A stretch of 64,000 bases of DNA, taken from DATARH01 sp035550515. GTDB lineage: Bacteria > Pseudomonadota > Alphaproteobacteria > ATCC43930 > CGMCC-115725. Under the pieces are notes generated by a model that was given only the letters and a program-made list of their open reading frames with translations, did not search any database and was not told the origin of the DNA. Location: NCBI GenBank assembly GCA_035550515.1, contig DASZOZ010000068.1:34964-98963 (forward strand). The letters are read 5' to 3'. Below, one piece after another: positions 8,591 through 16,441 of the stretch (the first letter of the stretch is position 1; each line of letters opens with the position of its first letter). Position numbers and translations under genes: made by a program.

Positions 8591-9073
8591 TCACGCCTCA
8601 GGTCTCTCCGTGATGGACGCATGGTCCAAGATCGACCCATCGTAGCAAACGAACTCGACCGTATGGCCGTCGGGATCAGTCACGTAAATCGAGCGCCAGC
8701 CGATCCACGCGTGAGTTGATGTATTGGGTTCAAGACCTTGCTGGGTCAGATAAGCAAGAACGGCCTCATATTCGGCGAGTTTGATCTCGACCGCGAAGTG
8801 ATGCAGCGTCGAGCTCTCAGGAGCATATCCCCTCCAGGCATGGCCCGCCCGGCTGGACGCCCAGTTCCGATCGAACAACCCAATGATTTGGGTGTGCCCA
8901 GCCACCCCATCGGCAACCCGTATGAATGCGATCGCATTGTGCAGCACGCGAATCAGAGGGAAGCCAAGCACGTCTCGGTAAAAGCTGATGGAGCGATGAA
9001 CATCGGCAACCCGCAACACGACCTCACCGACGCCGAGAGGGTGGATCGGGTTTGCAAGTGCAGATTCAGGCAT
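8591..9073 (-). CDS. VOC-family (glyoxalase/dioxygenase superfamily) protein
   Basis: A 160-residue vicinal-oxygen-chelate protein. The paired beta-alpha-beta-beta-beta modules are seen in VGEVVLRVADVHRSISFYRD (first metal-ligand region), LHHFAVEI (His ligand) and YVTDPDGHTVEFV (Glu ligand). It could be a lyase, dioxygenase or resistance protein. The substrate cannot be told. Its codons are less GC-rich than neighbouring genes, suggesting recent acquisition. It abuts the LLM remnant. Confidence 0.85.
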   Translation of the reverse strand: MPESALANPIHPLGVGEVVLRVADVHRSISFYRDVLGFPLIRVLHNAIAFIRVADGVAGHTQIIGLFDRNWASSRAGHAWRGYAPESSTLHHFAVEIKLAEYEAVLAYLTQQGLEPNTSTHAWIGWRSIYVTDPDGHTVEFVCYDGSILDHASITERPEA

Positions 9074-9208
9074 TTCTCCCTCCTTCCCTTACGCAGGTGT
9101 GCTCCTTGTCAGTCAGAGTAAGGGGCGGACGGACCATGGCTAAGGTCCAAACTTGACATTTTGATCAGACCGGTTTTCGGGTCCCGCCTCAGTCGGCGGG
9201 CGCGATTT

Positions 9209-11557
9209 TTAGCGCTGCGGCATGTCGTGGATCGCGCGCCAGATGCGCTCGGGGGTGGCGGGCATTTCCAGATGGGTCACGCCGTAGTCGCGCAGCGCGT
9301 CGACGACGGCGTTGATCAGCACGCCGAGCGCCGGGGTGGTGCCGCCTTCGCCGCCGGGGCGGATGCCGAGCGGGTGGGTCGGGCTCGGCACCTCGGAGAG
9401 TTCGCAGTCGAAAAACGGCAGGCGGTCGGCGCGGGGCATCGCGTAGTCCATGAACGAGCCGGCGAGGAGCTGCGCGCTCTGCGGGTCGTAATAGGCATTC
9501 TCCTGCATCGCCTGGCCGACCCCCTGGACGATGCCGCCATGCACCTGCCCGTGCACGATCAGCGGGTTGACCGCGCGCCCGACATCGTCGACCGCCGAAT
9601 AGCGCACGATGTCGAGCACGCCGGTCTCGGGGTCGATCTCGACCTCGCAGACATGCGAGCCGTAAGGGAAGGCGGCGAGGGTGACGGTCTCGTCGCTCTC
9701 CGCGCCCAGGGGCCCCCGCAGCTCCTCCGGCAGGTCGTTGCGGCGCATCGCTTCGAGCGCGACGTCGAAGATGCCGATCGCCTTGTCGGTGCCTTTGACG
9801 GTGAAACTGCCGGCGACGAATTCCAGGTCGGCGACATCGGCTTCGAGGATGTGCGAGGCGATCTGCAGCCCCTTTTCGATGATCGCCTTTGACGCATTGA
9901 GCATGACGATGCTGCCGAGCCGCAGCGCCCGTCCGGAATGCGCCCCGCCGCCGACCGACACCCGCGCCGTGTCCCCCGTCACCAGGCGCACGCTGTCCAG
10001 CGGCACGCCGAGAAATTCCGTCACCAGCTGCGCAAAGCTCGTCTCGTGGCCCTGGCCCTGGCTGACGGTGCCGATCACCACCTCGATGACGCCTTCGGGC
10101 TTGACCACCATCTCCGCCTTCTCACGCGGTGCGCCGGTGGCGGTGTCGACGTAATTGGCGACGCCGATGCCGCGCAATTTGCCGCGCGCCCTGGCCTCGG
10201 CGCGGCGCGCCGCGAAGCCCCGCCAGTCGCCGAGCCGCAGCGCCTTTTCCATGCAGTCGTGGTATTCGCCGCTGTCGTACACCATGCCGAACGGGTTGGT
10301 GTACGGCATCATCGCGACCGGCACGAGGTTGCGGCGGCGCAGTTCGATCCGGTCGATGCCGGTCTCGATCGCCGCGAGGTCGATCAGCCGCTCCATCACG
10401 AACATCACCTCGGGCCGCCCCGAGCTGCGATAGGGCCGTGTCGGCAGCGTGTTGGTCAGCGCCGCCCGCGCGCGGAAATGCACCGCCGGCACGTGGTAGA
10501 TGCTCGACATGATCTCGACGCCCTTGTTGAGCGAGCCGAAGGCGATCGCATAGGCGCCCTGATTGACCAGGTTCGAGCCGCGCATCGCGAGAAACCGGCC
10601 CGCCGCGTCGAGCGCCAGCTCGGCATGGCAGGACAGGTCGCGGGCCTGGTAGTCGGCGATAAAATACTCCTGCCGCTCGCTGGTCCATTTCACCGGCCGG
10701 CCGAGCCGCTTGGCGGCCCAGACGACGAGGCCGAACTCGACGTTGAACGAGCCGCGCGTGCCGAAATTGCCGCCGATGTCGTGCATCACCATCCGCGCCT
10801 GCTCCGGCGGGACGCCGAACATCATCGCCAGGTCGCGCCGCGGGCTGACCGCGCCGCCGGCGCCGGCGTGGCAGATATGCATGCCGGTGGCCGGGTCGTA
10901 ATCGCCGATTGCGGCGCGCGGCTCCATCGGCACGCCGCAGACGCGGTGCACCCAAGTGTCGAGCTTGACGACGTGCGCCGCCTCGGCAAACACCGCGTCG
11001 GTCGCGCCCTGGTCGCCGACCTCGCCGTCGAGGATGACGTTGGCGCTGTCGAGCCGCGCCCGCGGCGCGTCGGGTGCGGCCGCGTCCAGCCCGCGCGCGA
11101 CGGCCGGCAGGACCTGCCAGTCGATGTCGACCAGCTCGGCGGCGTCCTTGGCGGCGGCGACGGTCTCGGCCGCCACCATCGCGACGATCTCGCCGACATG
11201 GCAGATTTCGGGAAAGACGATCGGCTGATGCTGCGGCCGCACGACCGGCGCGCCGTCCTTGTTCTTGATGGCGATGTCGGCGGGATGGTTGTTGGCGATA
11301 TGCGGCAGCGGGTGGAGCCCGTCCCGCTGGGCCTCCTCGGAGGTCAGCACCGCGAGGACGCCCGGCGCGGCGCGCGCCGCCGCGACGTCGAGCTGCTTGA
11401 TCAGCGCATGGGCATGCGGCGAGCGGACAAAGACGGCATAGGCCTGGCCGGGCAGGCTGAGGTCGTCGCTGTAGCGGCCGCGCCCCGTCACCAGGCGCAG
11501 ATCCTCGCGGCGCCGCACCGGTTGGCCGATCCCGCTTCCCGTCTGTTGGTCCAGCAT
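9209..11557 (-). CDS. Xanthine dehydrogenase-family molybdopterin-binding (large) subunit
   Basis: A 782-residue molybdenum hydroxylase large subunit of the CoxL/aldehyde oxidase type. The N-terminal domain has GQPVRRREDLRLVTGRGRY, the active-site loop region reads RPYRSSGRPEVMFVMERL, and the C-terminal GGEGGTTPA holds the catalytic Glu. The loop lacks the AYXCSFR of form I CO dehydrogenase, so a CO-oxidising role is not supported. ATG at 11557 follows GGAG; a longer in-frame start at 11650 adds an unrelated extension. No FAD or 2Fe-2S subunit gene is adjacent. Confidence 0.9.
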   Translation of the reverse strand: MLDQQTGSGIGQPVRRREDLRLVTGRGRYSDDLSLPGQAYAVFVRSPHAHALIKQLDVAAARAAPGVLAVLTSEEAQRDGLHPLPHIANNHPADIAIKNKDGAPVVRPQHQPIVFPEICHVGEIVAMVAAETVAAAKDAAELVDIDWQVLPAVARGLDAAAPDAPRARLDSANVILDGEVGDQGATDAVFAEAAHVVKLDTWVHRVCGVPMEPRAAIGDYDPATGMHICHAGAGGAVSPRRDLAMMFGVPPEQARMVMHDIGGNFGTRGSFNVEFGLVVWAAKRLGRPVKWTSERQEYFIADYQARDLSCHAELALDAAGRFLAMRGSNLVNQGAYAIAFGSLNKGVEIMSSIYHVPAVHFRARAALTNTLPTRPYRSSGRPEVMFVMERLIDLAAIETGIDRIELRRRNLVPVAMMPYTNPFGMVYDSGEYHDCMEKALRLGDWRGFAARRAEARARGKLRGIGVANYVDTATGAPREKAEMVVKPEGVIEVVIGTVSQGQGHETSFAQLVTEFLGVPLDSVRLVTGDTARVSVGGGAHSGRALRLGSIVMLNASKAIIEKGLQIASHILEADVADLEFVAGSFTVKGTDKAIGIFDVALEAMRRNDLPEELRGPLGAESDETVTLAAFPYGSHVCEVEIDPETGVLDIVRYSAVDDVGRAVNPLIVHGQVHGGIVQGVGQAMQENAYYDPQSAQLLAGSFMDYAMPRADRLPFFDCELSEVPSPTHPLGIRPGGEGGTTPALGVLINAVVDALRDYGVTHLEMPATPERIWRAIHDMPQR

Positions 11558-11713
11558 CCGCAACTCCGCACGCCTTTGCCGCGACGGAGGCCACTCTAGC
11601 CCCGCTCGCCCGCCCCGGAAAAAAAACTTCCGCAGGGTGACCGGCATCACAGTCGGATTTTCGTCGGCGCCCCACCTTGACGTTCAGAACAATGAGGTTG
11701 GGGAGCTCATGCG

Positions 11714-11914
11714 ATGTTCGAGGTCTACATGCTGCAGCCGGTCACCGCGTCTTGCGACCTGTTTGCGCCGCCGCGCCGCCGCAGTCTCGTGCCGGAGCCC
11801 GATCTGGACGAGCTGATGCGCGATCCGATGACCCTCGCGGTGATGGCCGCCGATCGCGTCGACCGCGGCGAGATGCACGCGCTGTTTGCGCGGATGCGCG
11901 ACATCTTTTGCTAA
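11714..11914 (+). CDS. Small conserved alphaproteobacterial protein
   Basis: A 66-residue protein. Its C-terminal half, DELMRDPMTLAVMAADRVDR then GEMHALFARMR, resembles small alphaproteobacterial proteins of unknown role with an LMRDP..VMA.D pattern. A purine-rich stretch precedes the start. No membrane segment or signal peptide is seen. Confidence 0.6.
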   Translation: MFEVYMLQPVTASCDLFAPPRRRSLVPEPDLDELMRDPMTLAVMAADRVDRGEMHALFARMRDIFC

Positions 11915-12011
11915 GCCCACGGGTTTTTGCGACGCGGGTCGAGCGGAAAGATACGGCGCCTCCCGCCTTCCCCGAGCGTTAGCCGACGGACTCAAAAAGG
12001 CGAGGCGCATC

Positions 12012-12413
12012 ATGTTGCAAATCCCGCTCGACCAGCTCGCGTACATCATCGAGAAGGCGCGCGAGTTCGACGAAGAGACCGACCCCGCTACGCCCGACCC
12101 GGGCTCCAACCCCAACGACGACCGCGACGTGGCCATCCTCGAGGACACGGCCGACAATCCGACGGAGCAGGAACTGGCGGCGGCGCTCGACAGCCTCGAC
12201 GAGGATCAGCGGATCGAGATCCTGGCGCTGATGTGGGTCGGGCGCGGGGATTTCGACGCCGCCGAGTGGCAGCAGGCGCTGGCGCAGGCGCGCGACACCC
12301 ATAGCGGAGCGGAAGCCGACTATCTGATGGGCACGCCGCTGCTGGCCGATTACCTGGAAGCGGGGCTCGACGCGCTGGGCTACGCGCTCGACGAGGAGCA
12401 GGACCGGCTGTAG
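12012..12413 (+). CDS. DUF3775 domain-containing protein
   Basis: A 133-residue acidic protein. It opens LQIPLDQLAYIIEKAREFD and contains DEDQRIEILALMWVGRGDFD, the hallmark of the DUF3775 family, found mainly in Alphaproteobacteria. It is predicted to be helical and cytoplasmic. The function is unknown. It stands alone between a small conserved gene and the heptosyltransferase. Confidence 0.85.
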   Translation: MLQIPLDQLAYIIEKAREFDEETDPATPDPGSNPNDDRDVAILEDTADNPTEQELAAALDSLDEDQRIEILALMWVGRGDFDAAEWQQALAQARDTHSGAEADYLMGTPLLADYLEAGLDALGYALDEEQDRL

Positions 12414-12603
12414 GCAGACGAGAGCAGCCCCCTCCGGCGGCAGTTATGTGGATTTGTTGCAAATCTCGCTGAATATTTGATACGCGTGCCGCGCTCGGGC
12501 AAGGTGTCGGCCGAGCGACGGCGCCGGGTGCCGACAGTAGAAATGCCCCTGTATTGCATCGGCCGGCGCTCGTTTTAACGCGGCTTACGACGGGGCGGCC
12601 TCG

Positions 12604-13923
12604 GTGAGTGACGAGATGGCGGCGCAGGACCTTGCGTTGGAAGCCGAGGCCGAGGCTGCACCGGCCGCAACGGCGGAACCGCCGACCGTCGCGGCGACGA
12701 CCCCCGCCGGACCGGCCGGCTCAGCGCAGGTCAAGCCGGCCTATCCCGCCGCCCCCGAGATCCCGACCCAGCAGGCGCCCGAAGGCATCCGCTTCGACTT
12801 CAATGACGGCTGCCGCGTCGCGGTGCCGGAGTCGGACAAATCCTGGCGCGTGCGCCTCATGGACCTCGATACCGGCAATACCTTGTTTGAAACCAGCGCC
12901 GACTTCAAAGCCGGCCGGGTCACCAGTGCGAAGCGCTATTACGTCCGCTTCCGCGTCGATGTGTGGCACGGCGACGAACTGGTGCTGAACCATGAATACG
13001 ACGCGCGCGACCGCCAGGTCGCGGTGCTGTTTCCGGTGGGGACGCTGGGCGATACCATGGGCTGGTTCCCCTACGCGGCGAAATTCCAGGCGCAGCACGG
13101 CTGCCGGCTGACCTGCGCGATGGCCGACCGCCTGATCCCGCTCTTTGCCGCCGCGTATCCCGAGATCGATTTTGTCGCGCATGACGATTTCGACCCCGCG
13201 CGTTATTACGCGACCTATCGCATGGGGCTGTTCTTCGACGACAAGGATTGCCTCAACCAGCCGTGCGATTTCCGCCTGGTGGGGCTGCACCGCACCGCCG
13301 GCTACATCCTCGGTGTCGACCCGACCGAGGTCGCGCCGCGGCTGGTGATCCCCGAGGGCCGCCCCATCGCCGAGCCCTATGTCTGCATCGCGACGCAGTC
13401 GACGACCCAGGCGAAGTACTGGAACAACCCGTACGGCTGGCACGAGATCGTCGCGTTCCTCAAGGAGCAGGGCTATCGCGTCGTCTGCATCGACCAGAAG
13501 CCGGTGCACGGCACCGGGATCGTGTGGAACCACATCCCGCACGGCGTCGAGGACCAGACCGGCGACCACTCGCTGAGCGAGCGGGCGCGCTGGCTCAAGC
13601 ACGCCGATTTCTTTATCGGGCTGTCGAGCGGGCTTTCATGGCTGGCCTGGGCCGCCGGCACGCCGGTGGTGATGATCTCGGGGTTCACCCATCCGACCAA
13701 CGAGTTCGCCACCCCGTACCGCATCGTCAACTACCACACCTGCAACAGCTGCTGGAACGACCCGCATCACCGCTTCGACCACCACGATTTTCTGTGGTGC
13801 CCGCGGCACAAGGACACGCCGCGGCAGTTCGAGTGCACCCGGCTGATCACCGCCGAGCAGGTCAAACAGGCCGTGCAGCGCATCCCGGGCTTCGGCAAGC
13901 CGTCGCGCGCCGCACGGCAATAG
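12604..13923 (+). CDS. Autotransporter strand-loop-strand O-heptosyltransferase (TibC/BAHT type)
   Basis: A 439-residue protein matching the bacterial autotransporter heptosyltransferase family, which transfers heptose from ADP-heptose to Ser/Thr of beta-solenoid autotransporters. It has an Ala/Pro-rich head, then FDFNDGCRV, LFPVGTLGDTMGWFPYA, ATQSTTQAKYWNNPYGW and FIGLSSGLSWLAWA (sugar-nucleotide site). Four cysteines at 380, 383, 399 and 411 (CNSC, WCPRH, ECTRL) form the metal finger family members use to hold iron. It starts at GTG 12604, or ATG 12616. No autotransporter substrate is adjacent. Confidence 0.88.
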   Translation: MSDEMAAQDLALEAEAEAAPAATAEPPTVAATTPAGPAGSAQVKPAYPAAPEIPTQQAPEGIRFDFNDGCRVAVPESDKSWRVRLMDLDTGNTLFETSADFKAGRVTSAKRYYVRFRVDVWHGDELVLNHEYDARDRQVAVLFPVGTLGDTMGWFPYAAKFQAQHGCRLTCAMADRLIPLFAAAYPEIDFVAHDDFDPARYYATYRMGLFFDDKDCLNQPCDFRLVGLHRTAGYILGVDPTEVAPRLVIPEGRPIAEPYVCIATQSTTQAKYWNNPYGWHEIVAFLKEQGYRVVCIDQKPVHGTGIVWNHIPHGVEDQTGDHSLSERARWLKHADFFIGLSSGLSWLAWAAGTPVVMISGFTHPTNEFATPYRIVNYHTCNSCWNDPHHRFDHHDFLWCPRHKDTPRQFECTRLITAEQVKQAVQRIPGFGKPSRAARQ

Positions 13924-14019
13924 GCCGCGGCCGGCCAAACGACGCTTCCTTTGCGTGCGATCCTCCGGCCGAAAGAATATGCTCCCCCCGCCCTGCGTCG
14001 CTGTCCGGGAGGCCTGCGG

Positions 14020-15222
14020 ATGGAATTGTGGAACCATTGCGAGAACCCCTATCCGTTCGTGCCCAACGAAGTCCTGGAGCAGGCGGAATCCGTCCGCGCG
14101 AGCCTCCCCAACAAGTACTGCGATCCGAAAATCGCCGCGCAGCTCTACGATGAAATCTGGGACGAGTACCGGCTGTGCGACGATATCGGCATCAACATCG
14201 TCACCAACGAGCATCATTCGGGCATCAACAATCTGTGGGCGGCCAGCCCGGTCATCACCGGCGTCGTCGCCAACATCACCCGCAAGGTGCGGATCCTCTC
14301 GCTCGGCACCCTGATCACCGTGCGGCCCGACCCGGTGCGGATCGCCGAGGAATACGCGACGATCGACATCATCTCGAAAGGGCGGCTGGAGATCGGCTTC
14401 GTCAAGTCCGGCGCGACGGAAATGGTCTCGGGCGACGCCAATCCGATGCGTATTCGCGAGCGCGAATGGGAAGCGATCGACCTGATCGAAAAGACGCTGA
14501 CCACGCAGGACGGGCCGTTCTCGTGGGAGGGGAAATTCTTTACCCACCCGCACGTCAATATCTGGCCGCGCCCCTATCAGCAGCCGCGGCCGGATTTCTG
14601 GGCGGCGACCAGCGACCTGCCGACCTGCGCCGAACTGGGCCGGCGCGGCATCGTCAACACGCTGTTGTTCGGCGGCTACGACCGCACCCGCCAGGCCTTC
14701 GACTCGTACAAGGCGGCGCGCGCGGCGGCGGGGCTGGCGGCGCCGGGGGAGGACCGGTTTTCCTACATGGCCTTTGCGTATGTCGGGGATACCGACGAGG
14801 AGGCGCTGCGGATCGGCCAGAAGATCGCCTGGTTCCTCACCGTCAGCATCAAGAGCGCGCCGCAATTCTCGAAGTTCCAGCCCGGCGCGGTGGCGCCCGA
14901 GATGGCGCCGGCGGCCTGGCGCACCGGCGCGGCGCGGCGGCCCCGCCCGACCAATCTCGACGCCGAGGTGCTGGTGGGGCAAGGGCAGATGTTCGCCGGC
15001 AACCCTGACACCGTCGCCCGGCAGATCAAGGATTTCCGGACGCGGGTCGGCGGCCTCTGCCACATCATCATGATGACTCGGCAGGGTCTCGTCACGCACC
15101 ACGAGGCGGAAGCGAGCTTCAAGCGCGCTTCGAAATATGTGCTGCCGCAATTGCAGGACCTGCCGCCCGTCGACGACGGGGAGACGGCGTGGCACGCGCG
15201 CCGGGCGGCGGCGGCAAAATGA
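14020..15222 (+). CDS. LLM-class flavin-dependent oxidoreductase
   Basis: A 400-residue luciferase-like monooxygenase superfamily protein (TIM barrel, FMN or F420 dependent). Features are NEHHSGINNLWAASPVI near the N-terminus, DPVRIAEEYATIDIISKGRL and the flavin-phosphate region. ATG at 14020 is preceded by GGGAGG with seven-base spacing. It is first in an operon: its stop overlaps the hydrolase start (ATGA), and a third gene overlaps in the same way. The pairing suggests oxidation of a substrate followed by hydrolysis. The compound is unknown. Confidence 0.88.
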   Translation: MELWNHCENPYPFVPNEVLEQAESVRASLPNKYCDPKIAAQLYDEIWDEYRLCDDIGINIVTNEHHSGINNLWAASPVITGVVANITRKVRILSLGTLITVRPDPVRIAEEYATIDIISKGRLEIGFVKSGATEMVSGDANPMRIREREWEAIDLIEKTLTTQDGPFSWEGKFFTHPHVNIWPRPYQQPRPDFWAATSDLPTCAELGRRGIVNTLLFGGYDRTRQAFDSYKAARAAAGLAAPGEDRFSYMAFAYVGDTDEEALRIGQKIAWFLTVSIKSAPQFSKFQPGAVAPEMAPAAWRTGAARRPRPTNLDAEVLVGQGQMFAGNPDTVARQIKDFRTRVGGLCHIIMMTRQGLVTHHEAEASFKRASKYVLPQLQDLPPVDDGETAWHARRAAAAK

Positions 15223-16073
15223 GCGAGGTTCGGGAGCGCCCGGCGGCAAGCATCGATCGGCTGAGGGTCGGACCGTTCGATCTCGAAGTGCTGCGCTTTG
15301 CGGCGAAACGCGCCGCTGCACCGACCTTCCTGCTGGTGCACGGCATCCACAACATCAACCCGTCGGCGCCGTTTCTCGCTCGCCTGGCCGAAGCCGGGCA
15401 CGTCGTCGCGCCCTCGCATCCCGGCTTCGGCGGGTCGCCCGACATGGGCGATTGCGACACGATCTACGATCTGGTGCATGTCTATCGCGGCGTGCTCGAC
15501 GCGCTGCCGGCGGAAAATGTCGTGGTGATCGGCTTTTCGTTCGGCGGCTGGATCGCCGCCGAGCTGGCGGCCGCCGGCCATCCCAAGCTCGCCAGGCTGG
15601 TGCTGGTCGATCCCTTCGGCATCAAGCTTTCCGGGCGCGAAGAACGCGATTTCCCGCATCTGTTCAACACCAGTCCCGCCGAGCTCGAGCGCCGCGCCTG
15701 GCACGATCCGGCCCGCCGCCCGCCGGGCTGCTACGGCGTCGGCTGGCACAGCGCGATCGGCGATGCCATGAGCGACGCGGAGATGGTGGTCCTCGCGCGC
15801 AACTGGGATTCGCTGTGCCTCTATGCTTGGCGGCCGCATATGTACAATCCGCAGCTCAGGCATTGGCTGCACCGCATCGCGGTGCCGACGCTGGTGCTGT
15901 GGGGCGCCGGCGACCGCATCGTGTCGCCCGACTACGGCCGCGCCTATGCCGGGCTGATCCCCGGCGCGGTGTTTGCGCTGATCGACGCGGCCGGCCATCA
16001 TCCGGAGCTCGAACAGCCCGCCGCCTTTGTCGAGCGTGTGGCGCGCTTTGCGGCCGAAGGAACCGGCGCATGA
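15219..16073 (+). CDS. Alpha/beta-fold hydrolase
   Basis: A 284-residue alpha/beta hydrolase. FLLVHGIHNINP is the oxyanion region, GFSFGGWIAAELAA holds the nucleophile Ser, the acid residue is near WGAGDRIVSPD, and AAGHHPELEQP holds the catalytic His. It is translationally coupled to the LLM gene upstream and the 120-residue gene downstream by ATGA overlaps. It probably cleaves an ester, amide or C-C bond in the product of the LLM enzyme; this is inference from context. Confidence 0.85.
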   Translation: MSEVRERPAASIDRLRVGPFDLEVLRFAAKRAAAPTFLLVHGIHNINPSAPFLARLAEAGHVVAPSHPGFGGSPDMGDCDTIYDLVHVYRGVLDALPAENVVVIGFSFGGWIAAELAAAGHPKLARLVLVDPFGIKLSGREERDFPHLFNTSPAELERRAWHDPARRPPGCYGVGWHSAIGDAMSDAEMVVLARNWDSLCLYAWRPHMYNPQLRHWLHRIAVPTLVLWGAGDRIVSPDYGRAYAGLIPGAVFALIDAAGHHPELEQPAAFVERVARFAAEGTGA

Positions 16074-16432
16074 TGTTCATCCTGCGCGGCGCCGGCCCGG
16101 CGCCGAGCCTCGCCGGCCTGCAGGTCAAGGTCGTGCGGCGGACGCCGGAGATCGTGCCGGACGGCGCCGGCAAGTCCGATTATTTCTGCATTGCCGAGGC
16201 GGATGCAACGGCAGCCTTGCGCGCTGCCGGCTGGGACGTCGTCGAATTGCGCGACGGCTGGTACGCCGACGACGCCGGCGGCGGGGTCGCCGTCTCGGGG
16301 CACGGCCGCTATTGGGAAATCCGCGACACGCCCCTCACCGTCAAGGAGGCGGTGGGACCGTCCGGCGTTGGCGGCGCCGCCGCCGAGGGCGGTGAGCAGG
16401 TCAACGTCCGCCGGGCGATTTTCGGGGTGTAG
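16070..16432 (+). CDS. Uncharacterised 120-residue protein in the LLM/hydrolase operon
   Basis: Begins MMFILRGAGPAPSLAGLQVK at an ATGA overlap with the hydrolase gene. It contains KSDYFCIAEADATAALRAAG and GVAVSGHGRYWEIRDTPLTV. There is no signal peptide or membrane segment. I do not recognise a family. Tight coupling to two enzymes suggests a shared pathway, perhaps as an accessory subunit. Confidence 0.65.
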   Translation: MMFILRGAGPAPSLAGLQVKVVRRTPEIVPDGAGKSDYFCIAEADATAALRAAGWDVVELRDGWYADDAGGGVAVSGHGRYWEIRDTPLTVKEAVGPSGVGGAAAEGGEQVNVRRAIFGV

Positions 16433-16441
16433 CGGCCGTCG

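Noticed and set aside
9209..11557. Form I carbon monoxide dehydrogenase CoxL
   Set aside because: The AYXCSFR loop is absent and no CoxM/CoxS genes are adjacent, so only the broader family name is justified.
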